A stretch of 64,000 bases of DNA from Flavobacterium macrobrachii (lineage in GTDB: Bacteria; Bacteroidota; Bacteroidia; Flavobacteriales; Flavobacteriaceae): contig NZ_JACTAC010000002.1 in NCBI RefSeq assembly GCF_014486675.1, positions 1 to 64,000 of the forward strand, written 5' to 3'. Numbering within the stretch: position 1 is the stretch's first letter; each line of letters opens with the position of its first letter. Positions 34,228-42,357 of this stretch are shown here, piece by piece. Both the position numbers and the translations under genes were made by a program. The notes beneath the pieces were generated by a model. The model saw only the letters and a program-made list of their open reading frames with translations, did no database searches and had not been told where the DNA came from.

Positions 34228-37200
34228 TGGTTTTAAAATATTCTTGAACCTTTTGGTTAAAATTGGAGCGCAAAGGTAAGCTTTGTCTATTTAAAATTTC
34301 AATACTATTCAAATATTCTTGTAAACGCGCTGGTAACGCATTGGTTTGATTGTTGTATTCTTTTTTGTTGGTTTCGGATTGACGCTTTTTATTTTCGCCT
34401 TGTTCTTGGATGGCTTTTTCGAGTTTTAATAATTCGTATTTTAAATTCAATGCTTTTTGAATTACTTCGTTGTTGAAACCTTTGTTCAACAATTGCTTCT
34501 CGATTTGCTTCATTTGGTTTAATGCGTTTTGTCCGCTTCCACCAATTCCTTGTTTGTTTAATTCCTTTTGCAATGCTTCACGAAGTTGTTGTTGTTCTTT
34601 GTAAATCTCCATTATTTCTTTAGCATTTCCTTCGCCATCTTCGCCATTTTCTCCATCACGGTTTCCTTGTGAATTTCCGCTTCCGCCACCTTGACCGCTT
34701 TTGACGTTTTTACCATTCTTGCCCGAACCTTCTTTTCCATACTTTCCGTCCTTTCCTGAATTTCCTTCTTTTTGACCTTGACTTCCGCCTTCTTTTTCGC
34801 CTTGTTCACCTTCTTCGCCTTCGCCAGGTTTTTCACCTTTCTTTTGCCCTTTCTTCATCTTTTCGCTTAGGCTTTGTTGCTTTTGAATAATATCTGGCAA
34901 TTGCATGTCGCCTTGACCTTGACCAGGTTTTGGTTTACCCATTCCAGAACCGGACATTTGCATTTGGTTTTGCATACTATTCAATATATCCGATAGCATA
35001 TCTGCCAATTTATTAGACGAAGAAACCGAATAACGTTGGTGCGAATTTCCTTTGGAAATATTCATCTCAACCAAATTTTCAAGTGCTTTATCAACATTAT
35101 ATTGAACGTTGCCAATTTCGGTTGTGATGTTTTCGGCTATTTTTGGATTGCGCAAAGACAAAGCAAACAAACTGTCGTCAACGTGCTTGAACTGTTGTTT
35201 CAAATCCTGTTGTTTTTTAAGGTTTTTATTGAACGAAGGCGAACCACGTTTTAAACCTTTGAACTGATTCATTACATCTTCTTGAGAAAATGAATATGCC
35301 AAAAGATTATCTAAAATTTGACGCAACATGGCAATGTCTTCATCCATTTGTTCCAACTCGGCACCAGCCATCATTTCCATCATATCTTTGCTCATTTGCT
35401 TCATTTTCTTGGAAGCGTTTTTCTGTTTTGGCTTTGCTTTGTCCTTTTGCTGTTTTTGTAATTGGTCTTTGGCAGAATTCAAATCTTCTTTGATGCTTTT
35501 TTCTTTCTCTTCCGTTTTAGGCAAATCCATTGGAGATTTCAAGTCTTTATTTTCTTGCTCTAATTCGTTTAATTCTTTTTGAAGTTCATTAAATTCCTTA
35601 TTGATTTCGACTTGTTTTTCAGTTGTATTTTCATTCGTTTTTTCAGAAAGCTTATCTTGCTTCTCTGACAGTTTATTTAACTTATCAGCGATTTGCTGTG
35701 TTTTCTTTTCGACATAATAACGCTTGGTTAGTTCAACTAATTGCTCCAAACTTTTCTTTTGATTTTTGCTGTTTTGTTGGAATTTCTCCATTTTATCGAA
35801 AAGTTCTTCTTTACTGATTTTCTCGTTCAGTTTTTGAAGTTCATCTAAAAGCTTTTGGTTTTTCTCCAATTCTTTTTGTGACTTTTCTAAACGTTCTTCA
35901 AGCAATTCTTTTTTCTCATCGTTTTTATCCGATTTGAATTTTTCCAAATTGTCTTTCATCTTTTCTGAAAACTCCTTCATCAATTCGTCTTGTTGTTTTT
36001 GACGTTGAAGAAAATCATTTACTTTTTGTTGGTCTTTGTATTCTAAATTATCTTTTTCTTTACCCATTTTTTTCAACTTATCCATTTCGGAAAGTTGTTT
36101 ATCTTGTTCTTTTAAGGATTTGGCAAGCGAATTAATATTGTCATTTTGTTGTTGCAAAATTTGATCTTCTTTTTCCGTTTCAGTTGCGATTCTATTACTA
36201 AAAACTGACGATTTGGTACTCTTGAAATTATGAACGGCATCATTATCAAAGATTTCAAAATAGTATTCATAATTTACACCTTCTTCTACAGGAAGATTGC
36301 TTGGAAAAGAAAATACAAATTGATCATAAACGTCCTTTTTAACTCCAATAGTTCCACGTTTTGCAGCATTAGGCTTATCCTTTGGATAATAGACTATTTG
36401 AAGCTTAGAAAGTCCATAATCATCGGAAACTTGACCTAAGACAAAGTTTCTACCAATTTTTAAGCTATCTGGCGCGTTATTTACGGTTATTGTTGGGAAT
36501 TGATCTTTGATAACAGAAATCTGATAGTTCAGTTTTTCGTAATTCTTAACTTTATTATTTGATGTTAGTATTTGATATTCAGTATTTTGAAGAATATTTT
36601 TTGAAAAAGAGAAAAGATTTTCACTTTTAGCGAATGTTTGCTTTCCGTTAGTATCAAGCCAATCTACTTTTTGCGTTGCTAACGTGTTCATTCGCCAAGT
36701 TACTTTCGTGCCTTCGGGAATTATTGCATTTCCTGTTCCTTTGATTACTTCTTGCTTTTTATTCAGATAATTTGGGAAATTCAGAACCATTTCAAAATTA
36801 GCAATCGACGGAACAGTGATTACTTTCAATTGATAGTCATTCGAAGAAACTTCATTGGCTTCAAAATGAAACTCGGTGTCTTCTGTAAGCTTCGGAATAA
36901 CAAACTGAAATTCATCGGCATTGATTTTTTCCATAAAATAGCTTTCATCACCAATAAAAATCATCGTGTTTTCGGGAACGATTTTACCAACGGTTTTTAC
37001 TTTTACCAAAAAATCTTTATTCTGTTCGGTCTGTAAATTAGTATTCAAAAGTTGAAACTCAAATGGTGCTGGAGGAAGAAATTGTTGTTTATAATTGACA
37101 ACTCTATTCAAACTTTGGGTTATGAAATTACTATTCCCAGAAATGTAGAAAAAAGCAAAAAACAAAATCGGGATAATCGCTAAAGGCAAATACTTTTTGT

Positions 37201-37645
37201 TTTTACCAAAATTAACCGCATTACTAAAAGGAACAGGCTGAAGTGTATTTGCTTTTTGATCAATTGATGCTAAAAGCAATTCAGATTTATTTTTATCATC
37301 AGAAAGTTGCAAAAAATTAGTCAGCTTATCACCTACTTCACTAAAATGGCTTCCGATGATTTTTGACGCTTCGTTATAATCAATTCCTTTTTGGAGTTTG
37401 AACAATTTAAAAATCGGGAAAAGGATAAATCGTAATAAAAGGAAAAGCTCCACGGCAATAAATGTCCAAAACAAAACGGTTCTGGCTGTTGGTTTTAGCC
37501 AAAGGAAATATTCCACAAAAAGTGTGAAAAGAAAATACAGCAAACCAATTCCAACGAAGAAAATTGTTCCACGAAGTAATTCATTGGTGTAAAACTTTTT
37601 GATAAAAGCTTCTAGTTTGTCGTAAATAATGCCCGAATTGTTCAA
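34220..37645 (-). CDS. DUF4175 family large membrane protein
   Basis: No ATG fits. A TTG at 37645 (NNSGIIYDKLEAFIKKF) is favoured over an in-frame TTG at 37744, giving 1,141 residues. Two or three membrane segments lie at the N-terminus (RGTIFFVGIGLLYFLFTLF, VLFWTFIAVELFLLLRFI, and LAIIPILFFAFFYIS near 160). A beta-rich extracytoplasmic part follows, then about 350 residues of Lys/Glu/Gln coiled coil. A low-complexity Gly/Lys/Glu/Gln segment (about residues 930-1030) comes before the final helices. The function of DUF4175 is unknown. Confidence 0.83.
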   Translation of the reverse strand: MNNSGIIYDKLEAFIKKFYTNELLRGTIFFVGIGLLYFLFTLFVEYFLWLKPTARTVLFWTFIAVELFLLLRFILFPIFKLFKLQKGIDYNEASKIIGSHFSEVGDKLTNFLQLSDDKNKSELLLASIDQKANTLQPVPFSNAVNFGKNKKYLPLAIIPILFFAFFYISGNSNFITQSLNRVVNYKQQFLPPAPFEFQLLNTNLQTEQNKDFLVKVKTVGKIVPENTMIFIGDESYFMEKINADEFQFVIPKLTEDTEFHFEANEVSSNDYQLKVITVPSIANFEMVLNFPNYLNKKQEVIKGTGNAIIPEGTKVTWRMNTLATQKVDWLDTNGKQTFAKSENLFSFSKNILQNTEYQILTSNNKVKNYEKLNYQISVIKDQFPTITVNNAPDSLKIGRNFVLGQVSDDYGLSKLQIVYYPKDKPNAAKRGTIGVKKDVYDQFVFSFPSNLPVEEGVNYEYYFEIFDNDAVHNFKSTKSSVFSNRIATETEKEDQILQQQNDNINSLAKSLKEQDKQLSEMDKLKKMGKEKDNLEYKDQQKVNDFLQRQKQQDELMKEFSEKMKDNLEKFKSDKNDEKKELLEERLEKSQKELEKNQKLLDELQKLNEKISKEELFDKMEKFQQNSKNQKKSLEQLVELTKRYYVEKKTQQIADKLNKLSEKQDKLSEKTNENTTEKQVEINKEFNELQKELNELEQENKDLKSPMDLPKTEEKEKSIKEDLNSAKDQLQKQQKDKAKPKQKNASKKMKQMSKDMMEMMAGAELEQMDEDIAMLRQILDNLLAYSFSQEDVMNQFKGLKRGSPSFNKNLKKQQDLKQQFKHVDDSLFALSLRNPKIAENITTEIGNVQYNVDKALENLVEMNISKGNSHQRYSVSSSNKLADMLSDILNSMQNQMQMSGSGMGKPKPGQGQGDMQLPDIIQKQQSLSEKMKKGQKKGEKPGEGEEGEQGEKEGGSQGQKEGNSGKDGKYGKEGSGKNGKNVKSGQGGGSGNSQGNRDGENGEDGEGNAKEIMEIYKEQQQLREALQKELNKQGIGGSGQNALNQMKQIEKQLLNKGFNNEVIQKALNLKYELLKLEKAIQEQGENKKRQSETNKKEYNNQTNALPARLQEYLNSIEILNRQSLPLRSNFNQKVQEYFKTND

Positions 37646-37752
37646 AATTGCTACTCTTTTGTTAATAACCGATAAATGTACAATTTTTCCCGAATATGAA
37701 AACGTTAAAAAAAAGTCAATTTCAAAAGTCAATTTCAAAAGCAATCTTAAAA

Positions 37753-37787
37753 ACTTCTAACTTCTGACTTCTGACTTCTAACTTCTG
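37753..37787. repeat. Five 7-bp tandem repeats abutting the gltX promoter
   Basis: ACTTCTA, ACTTCTG, ACTTCTG, ACTTCTA and ACTTCTG run in exact register. The array ends 2 bp before the gltX -7 element and therefore occupies the -33 region. Confidence 0.85.
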
Positions 37788-37789
37788 TT

Positions 37790-37797
37790 TATCTTTG
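37790..37797 (+). promoter_or_regulatory. -7 element of gltX
   Basis: TATCTTTG is a perfect -7 match 16 bp before the gltX ATG. The place of the -33 element is taken by the 7-bp repeat array, which has no TTG. Confidence 0.6.
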
Positions 37798-37813
37798 CCA
37801 AAAATTTAATAAA

Positions 37814-39325
37814 ATGTCAAAACCTGTTAGAGTTCGTTTTGCTCCAAGTCCAACTGGACCATTGCATATTGGTGGCGTTAGAACTGCTTTATTTAATTAT
37901 TTATTTGCTAAAAAACATAACGGTACCTTCTATCTAAGAATTGAAGATACCGACCAAAATCGTTTTGTTCCTGGTGCGGAAGAATATATCATGGAAGCAT
38001 TAGAATGGCTCGGAATTGCTCCAAGTGAAACTATTGGAAAAAACGAAAAATTTGGACCTTATCGTCAAAGCGAAAGAAAACATTTGTACAAACAATATGC
38101 TGACCAATTGATTGCTTCGGGAAATGCGTATTATGCATTTGACACGACTGAAAGCTTGGATTTTCATAGAAAACAACACGAAGAACAAGGAAAAACTTTT
38201 ATATACAATTGGCATAACCGTGAAAAATTAGATACTTCATTGGTAATTTCAAATGAGGAAACCGAAAAAAGGATTGTAGCTGGCGAAGCTTATGTTATCC
38301 GATTTAAAACGCCTGTTAATGAAATTTTAGAATTAAAAGATATCATTCGTGGTGATATAAAATTTGATACTAATTTATTGGACGATAAAGTTTTATTCAA
38401 ATCTGACGGAATGCCAACGTATCATTTGGCGAATATTGTAGATGATCATTTGATGGAAACGTCGCATGTTATTCGTGGAGAAGAATGGTTGCCAAGTTTG
38501 CCTTTACATTATTTATTGTATAGAAGTTTTGGTTGGGATGCGCCAGAATTTGCCCATTTACCATTGATTTTAAAACCAATCGGAAACGGAAAATTATCCA
38601 AACGCGATGGCGATAAAATGGGATTTCCTGTATTTCCTTTGGAATGGAAAACCGACGAAGGAATTTCATCTGGATATAGAGAAAACGGATTTTTCCCAGA
38701 AGCTGTTGTTAACTTTTTAGCTTTATTAGGATGGAATGATGGAACCGATCAAGAGCTTTTTTCGTTAGAAGAATTAGCTGAAAAATTTGACTTGAACAGA
38801 GTTCATAAAGCTGGAGCAAAATTTGATCCAGAGAAAAATAAATGGTTCAATCATCAATATTTGCAAAAGCAAAGTGATGAGAGTTTAGCGGAAGCGTTTG
38901 AAAAAAATGTAATTGAAAAAAATGGCAAGTGTGATTTCTCCTTCGTTGAAATGACAAAAATCACATCATTGATAAAAGAACGCGCTAATTTTGTTTCTGA
39001 GTTTTGGGATTTAGCTGATTATTTCTTTGTTGCACCAAAATCTTATGATGAAAAAGCGGCGAAAAATTGGAAAGAGGAAACGCCAGGATTAATGCAACAA
39101 TTAATTACCGTTTTGACATCTATTGACGATTTTACATCCGTAACTATTGAAACTATTGTAAAAGACTGGATGACACAAAATGAAATCGGAATGGGAAAAG
39201 TAATGCAACCATTTCGTTTGAGTTTGGTTGGTGCTTTAAAAGGTCCACATTTATTTGATATTGTAGAATTGATTGGAAAAGAAGAAACCATCAAGCGATT
39301 GGAGAAAGCAATTGCTAGTTTATAG
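37814..39325 (+). CDS. gltX: Glutamyl-tRNA synthetase
   Basis: The 503-residue class I synthetase charges tRNA-Glu. The HIGH-type motif is FAPSPTGPLHIGGVRTALFN at residue 8 and the KMSKS-type motif is KLSKRDGDKMG near residue 258. The C-terminal anticodon-binding helical domain is complete (EIGMGKVMQPFRLSLVGALKGPHLFDI). It is divergent from the DUF4175 gene and monocistronic, with a hairpin after the stop. Confidence 0.96.
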   Translation: MSKPVRVRFAPSPTGPLHIGGVRTALFNYLFAKKHNGTFYLRIEDTDQNRFVPGAEEYIMEALEWLGIAPSETIGKNEKFGPYRQSERKHLYKQYADQLIASGNAYYAFDTTESLDFHRKQHEEQGKTFIYNWHNREKLDTSLVISNEETEKRIVAGEAYVIRFKTPVNEILELKDIIRGDIKFDTNLLDDKVLFKSDGMPTYHLANIVDDHLMETSHVIRGEEWLPSLPLHYLLYRSFGWDAPEFAHLPLILKPIGNGKLSKRDGDKMGFPVFPLEWKTDEGISSGYRENGFFPEAVVNFLALLGWNDGTDQELFSLEELAEKFDLNRVHKAGAKFDPEKNKWFNHQYLQKQSDESLAEAFEKNVIEKNGKCDFSFVEMTKITSLIKERANFVSEFWDLADYFFVAPKSYDEKAAKNWKEETPGLMQQLITVLTSIDDFTSVTIETIVKDWMTQNEIGMGKVMQPFRLSLVGALKGPHLFDIVELIGKEETIKRLEKAIASL

Positions 39326-39344
39326 TTAGCTTTTTAAAAATTTT

Positions 39345-39398
39345 ACCGCAAATTCGCAAATTAAGATAAATCAATTTATGAATTTGCGGTTTATTTTT
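39345..39398. terminator. ACCGCAAA-family hairpin between gltX and the barrel protein gene
   Basis: ACCGCAAATTC (39345-39355) pairs exactly with GAATTTGCGGT (39380-39390), followed by a T-rich tract. It lies between convergent genes, so it can stop transcription from both sides. Its outer words match the repeat at 5631-5718. Confidence 0.7.
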
Positions 39399-40043
39399 TT
39401 ACAAATTAATAATCACTTGACCGTTAATACAACCAAGGTTTCCTTTGAATTTATCACCGTTATTCAAGAGTTTTAAAGCATCGTCTTTGTTGAGTTTGTT
39501 CAGAATGTTGGTAAATCCGTATTCGTAGAAAAGAACTGCTCTAATTGTTCTACTTCCGGCAGAAACACCAAGGTAAAAGTTTCCACTTACGGTAGAAATA
39601 TCTGCAATTTGGTCTGCTTGTAATAATGTTCCTTTCAAGATTTTATTTTCATCAGAAGTTGCAACTTTCATTTTTCCGTTTACTTGTAAAACTGGTCCAA
39701 AATCCAACGAAACATGATCTTCAACTACATTATAACTCAATAATAATCGAACTTTTACACCTTGAAGATTGTATTTAATTTTTTGGTCAAAATTAGATTC
39801 CAACGAAAAGTTATTGGAGAAAAATTGCATTCCATAAATCATGCTCCAATTGTTGTAATAATTTCCACGAACCGAAAGTCCGCCAGCAAAACCTAATTCA
39901 GGATTTGCAGTAAAATTATCTGTAAATAAAGTTGTTTGAGAAACTCCTGCAGAAATACCAATTCTATTTCCGTCTCTGTAACCGTATTGAGCAAATCCTA
40001 TTGAGGAAATCAACAATAAAAGAAGGCTAATTTTTTTCTTCAT
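39399..40043 (-). CDS. Outer-membrane beta-barrel protein, PorT-like
   Basis: The start is set at 40043 (MKKKISLLLLLISSIGFAQ), giving 214 residues with a signal peptide. The mature part is built of alternating strands with aromatic girdles (RIGISAGVSQTTLFT, LSVRGNYYNNWSMIYGMQFFS, GVKVRLLLSYNVVEDHVSLDFGP), typical of small 8-stranded porin-like barrels. It resembles the PorT/outer_beta-barrel families. No partner gene is nearby and the role is unknown. Confidence 0.78.
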   Translation of the reverse strand: MKKKISLLLLLISSIGFAQYGYRDGNRIGISAGVSQTTLFTDNFTANPELGFAGGLSVRGNYYNNWSMIYGMQFFSNNFSLESNFDQKIKYNLQGVKVRLLLSYNVVEDHVSLDFGPVLQVNGKMKVATSDENKILKGTLLQADQIADISTVSGNFYLGVSAGSRTIRAVLFYEYGFTNILNKLNKDDALKLLNNGDKFKGNLGCINGQVIINL

Positions 40044-40067
40044 AAAATGATAACTGATAATTTGTAA

Positions 40068-40075
40068 CAAACATA
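40068..40075 (-). promoter_or_regulatory. -7 element of the beta-barrel gene
   Basis: On the minus strand TATGTTTG is a perfect -7 element 24 bp before the start at 40043. A TTG lies 13 bp upstream, too close for a normal -33 element. Confidence 0.45.
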
Positions 40076-40122
40076 CATTTTTATCGTACAATAACTAATA
40101 TAACCAATTAAAAAATATAAAT

Positions 40123-41106
40123 ATGGTGATTTTTATTGTCTTTATGGTCTTCGGGCTGTTTTTATTATTTGCTTCATTCTTTACAGTAAAGCAACAAAGT
40201 TCGGTTGTTGTTGAGCGTTTTGGAAAATTTCATAGTATTCGAAACTCAGGTTTACAACTTAAAATTCCTGTTATCGATAGTATTTCAGGAAGAGTTAATT
40301 TAAGAATTCAACAGCTTGATGTTGTTATCGAAACCAAAACAAAAGATAACGTGTTTATCAAAATGAAAGTTTCAGTACAGTTTAAAGTTATTCAAGAGAA
40401 AGTTTACGAAGCATTTTATAAACTAGAATATCCGCATGACCAAATCACTTCTTATGTATTTGACGTAGTTCGTGCTGAAGTTCCTAAATTAATTTTGGAT
40501 GATGTATTCGTTAGAAAAGATGATATTGCTGTTGCTGTAAAACGCGAATTGAATGAAGCAATGTTATCCTATGGATATGACATAATCAATACTTTAGTAA
40601 CTGATATTGATCCTGATATTCAAGTAAAAAATGCGATGAACAGAATTAATGCTGCTGATAGAGAAAAAACAGCTGCTGAATTTGAATCGGAAGCACAAAG
40701 AATTAGAATTGTTGCCAAAGCAAAAGCCGAAGCCGAAAGTAAAAAACTTCAAGGTCAAGGTATTGCTGACCAAAGAAGAGAAATTGCTCGTGGATTAGTA
40801 GAAAGTGTTGAAGTTTTAAATTCAGTTGGAATCAATTCTCAAGAAGCTTCGGCATTAATCGTAGTGACGCAACATTACGATACATTACAAGCGATTGGAG
40901 CCGATACAAATTCTAATTTGATTTTATTACCAAACTCACCTCAAGCTGGAAGCGATATGTTAAACAATATGGTAGCCAGTTTCACAGCAAGTAATCAAAT
41001 TGGTGAAACGATGAAAAATCAACCAAAACGTGTTAAATCTAAAAACGATCACACTTCAACTGATTTTAATCCAAGTGATACTTCAAACCCTGAAGATGAA
41101 GTTTAA
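40123..41106 (+). CDS. SPFH/Band 7 (stomatin-prohibitin) membrane protein
   Basis: The 327-residue protein has one N-terminal membrane helix (FIVFMVFGLFLLFASFF). The Band 7 domain follows (SSVVVERFGKFHSIRNSGLQLKIPVIDS to about residue 190), then a helical coiled coil rich in Ala, Glu and Lys (ADREKTAAEFESEAQRIRIVAKAKAEAESKK). Such proteins oligomerise into membrane microdomain scaffolds. A strong terminator follows. There is no neighbouring NfeD gene, which often accompanies family members. Confidence 0.9.
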   Translation: MVIFIVFMVFGLFLLFASFFTVKQQSSVVVERFGKFHSIRNSGLQLKIPVIDSISGRVNLRIQQLDVVIETKTKDNVFIKMKVSVQFKVIQEKVYEAFYKLEYPHDQITSYVFDVVRAEVPKLILDDVFVRKDDIAVAVKRELNEAMLSYGYDIINTLVTDIDPDIQVKNAMNRINAADREKTAAEFESEAQRIRIVAKAKAEAESKKLQGQGIADQRREIARGLVESVEVLNSVGINSQEASALIVVTQHYDTLQAIGADTNSNLILLPNSPQAGSDMLNNMVASFTASNQIGETMKNQPKRVKSKNDHTSTDFNPSDTSNPEDEV

Positions 41107-41124
41107 TTCATTTTATTTCAATAA

Positions 41125-41150
41125 AAAAAGAGGCTTAATTGCCTCTTTTT
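41125..41150. terminator. Terminator shared by the SPFH gene and the convergent small gene
   Basis: AAAAAGAGGC pairs exactly with GCCTCTTTTT over the loop TTAATT. The hairpin is 18 bp past the SPFH stop and overlaps the last codons of the gene ending at 41135. Confidence 0.88.
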
Positions 41151-41389
41151 CTGTTTATTAACCAATTTATTACATAAGGAATTAACATCTTAAAAATAGT
41201 ACCATACGTTCCGGAAAATACTTTTTGATATAAATCGCCAACGAACGAAACGGATTTAGAAGGAACCAAACTTTCTTTAGTTTTATCAAAACTCAACTTC
41301 ATTTTTTGATAATAAAGTTCTTTTTCGAGGTTTAGAATTTCCAAATCGCGTTCTATTTCGGCATAAGAAGAATATTTTTTTGTTTCCAT
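41135..41389 (-). CDS. Small hypothetical protein of an envelope-stress trio
   Basis: The 84-residue protein has a Glu/Lys-rich helical first half (SSYAEIERDLEILNLEKELYYQKMK) and a hydrophobic C-terminal segment (TIFKMLIPYVINWLI). It is not firmly assigned. It follows the holin-like and YtxH-like genes with a 3-bp gap, a trio that recurs in Flavobacteriia. It is likely membrane-associated. Its C-terminal codons lie within a terminator stem. Confidence 0.7.
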   Translation of the reverse strand: METKKYSSYAEIERDLEILNLEKELYYQKMKLSFDKTKESLVPSKSVSFVGDLYQKVFSGTYGTIFKMLIPYVINWLINRKRGN

Positions 41390-41392
41390 AAT

Positions 41393-41743
41393 TTAGTCGT
41401 TAAAAAATATTTCAGAGAATTTTTCCAAAATTGGACCTTCAACAATTTTGTCTTTTACTAAAAATAAAAGTAATGCTAAGACCAAATATATTCCAGCAAT
41501 AATCAGAAAACCAATTGAATAGCTATCCATCATTTCTCCTAATGCAATTGCTCCAGCGATAGAAATAAAGAGTAAAAAAATCATCAAACAAATGCTTATC
41601 AAGAAAAACTTGAGAATCATTGTTGTTGATTTCATTGCTACTTTAAAACCCCAAAGTTTATAGTAAGAAATACTACTTTCTAAATAGGCTTTAGCATTTT
41701 CTTGAATGCTGTCAACATTTTCTTTTAGTTCTTCAAAAGCCAT
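41393..41743 (-). CDS. Phage-holin-like (Phage_holin_3_6/DUF1469-type) membrane protein
   Basis: The 116-residue protein has an amphipathic N-terminal helix and two membrane segments at about residues 43-68 and 74-98 (ILKFFLISICLMIFLLFISIAGAIALG, SIGFLIIAGIYLVLALLLFLV). The layout matches the holin-superfamily proteins that accompany YtxH proteins in stress operons. There is no phage context here, so a lysis role is unlikely. Its start codon overlaps the YtxH stop by one base. Confidence 0.78.
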   Translation of the reverse strand: MAFEELKENVDSIQENAKAYLESSISYYKLWGFKVAMKSTTMILKFFLISICLMIFLLFISIAGAIALGEMMDSYSIGFLIIAGIYLVLALLLFLVKDKIVEGPILEKFSEIFFND

Positions 41744-42072
41744 TATTTTTGAAGTTTAGCGTTTTGTTTTTTAAGCTCCGCCAGTTTTTCTTCCAAAAAT
41801 GTAATGGCTTCTTCGGCTTTATAACTTGATTGCGAAAGCAAACTTTCTACTGTTTCTTTCAATTCATCTTTAGATTGTGAAAACTTCTCTTTGTCTTCTT
41901 CTTCAAAAGAACCAAACTTAGATTTTACACCATCTTTCAAATCGTCAAAACTGTTTTTTATTTTATCTCTCGTATTTGAGCCTTTATCAGGAGCAAACAA
42001 AATTCCAATTCCAACCCCAATTGCTGCACCAGCCAAAAGTGCCAAAATACTTTCACTACTTTTACTTGCCAT
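41743..42072 (-). CDS. YtxH domain-containing protein
   Basis: The start is set at 42072 (MASKSSESILALLAGAAIG), giving 109 residues. The Gly/Ala-rich helix LLAGAAIGVGIGILFAPDKGSNTRDKIK is the YtxH signature. Long charged helices follow (KDELKETVESLLSQSSYKAEEAITFLEEKLAELKK), suggesting a coiled coil. YtxH proteins are induced by general stress in other bacteria. It leads the three-gene unit. Confidence 0.82.
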   Translation of the reverse strand: MASKSSESILALLAGAAIGVGIGILFAPDKGSNTRDKIKNSFDDLKDGVKSKFGSFEEEDKEKFSQSKDELKETVESLLSQSSYKAEEAITFLEEKLAELKKQNAKLQK

Positions 42073-42305
42073 AATTTCTATATTTTTAATTTTATTAAAT
42101 ATACGACAAAAAAATGGCAATTAGTGTTAATATCAGGTTAAAGAAACAAAAAACGTTTTTAAAGCGAAATAAAAGGAGTTTTTATAATTTATGTAAAAAC
42201 ACTTTAGCAATTTTTAAAAATGAATTAAAAACAAAATATGAAGGTCGTTTTTGATAATAAAAACTAATTAATTTTAAATTATTAATAACTTTTTATAATA
42301 ATAGA

Positions 42306-42331
42306 AAAATCCCGAAGTGTTTCGGGATTTT
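42306..42331. terminator. Terminator after glnS
   Basis: AAAATCCCGAA pairs exactly with TTCGGGATTTT over a GTGT loop. On the minus strand it is followed by a T-rich tract, so it terminates glnS, whose stop is 27 bp away. Confidence 0.88.
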
Positions 42332-42357
42332 GATTTATAAAACTTATAGTTTGATTT

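Noticed and set aside
41393-42072. Prophage lysis genes
   Set aside because: A holin-like protein is present, but it is paired with YtxH and a small envelope protein. No phage structural, integrase or lysin genes are in the window.
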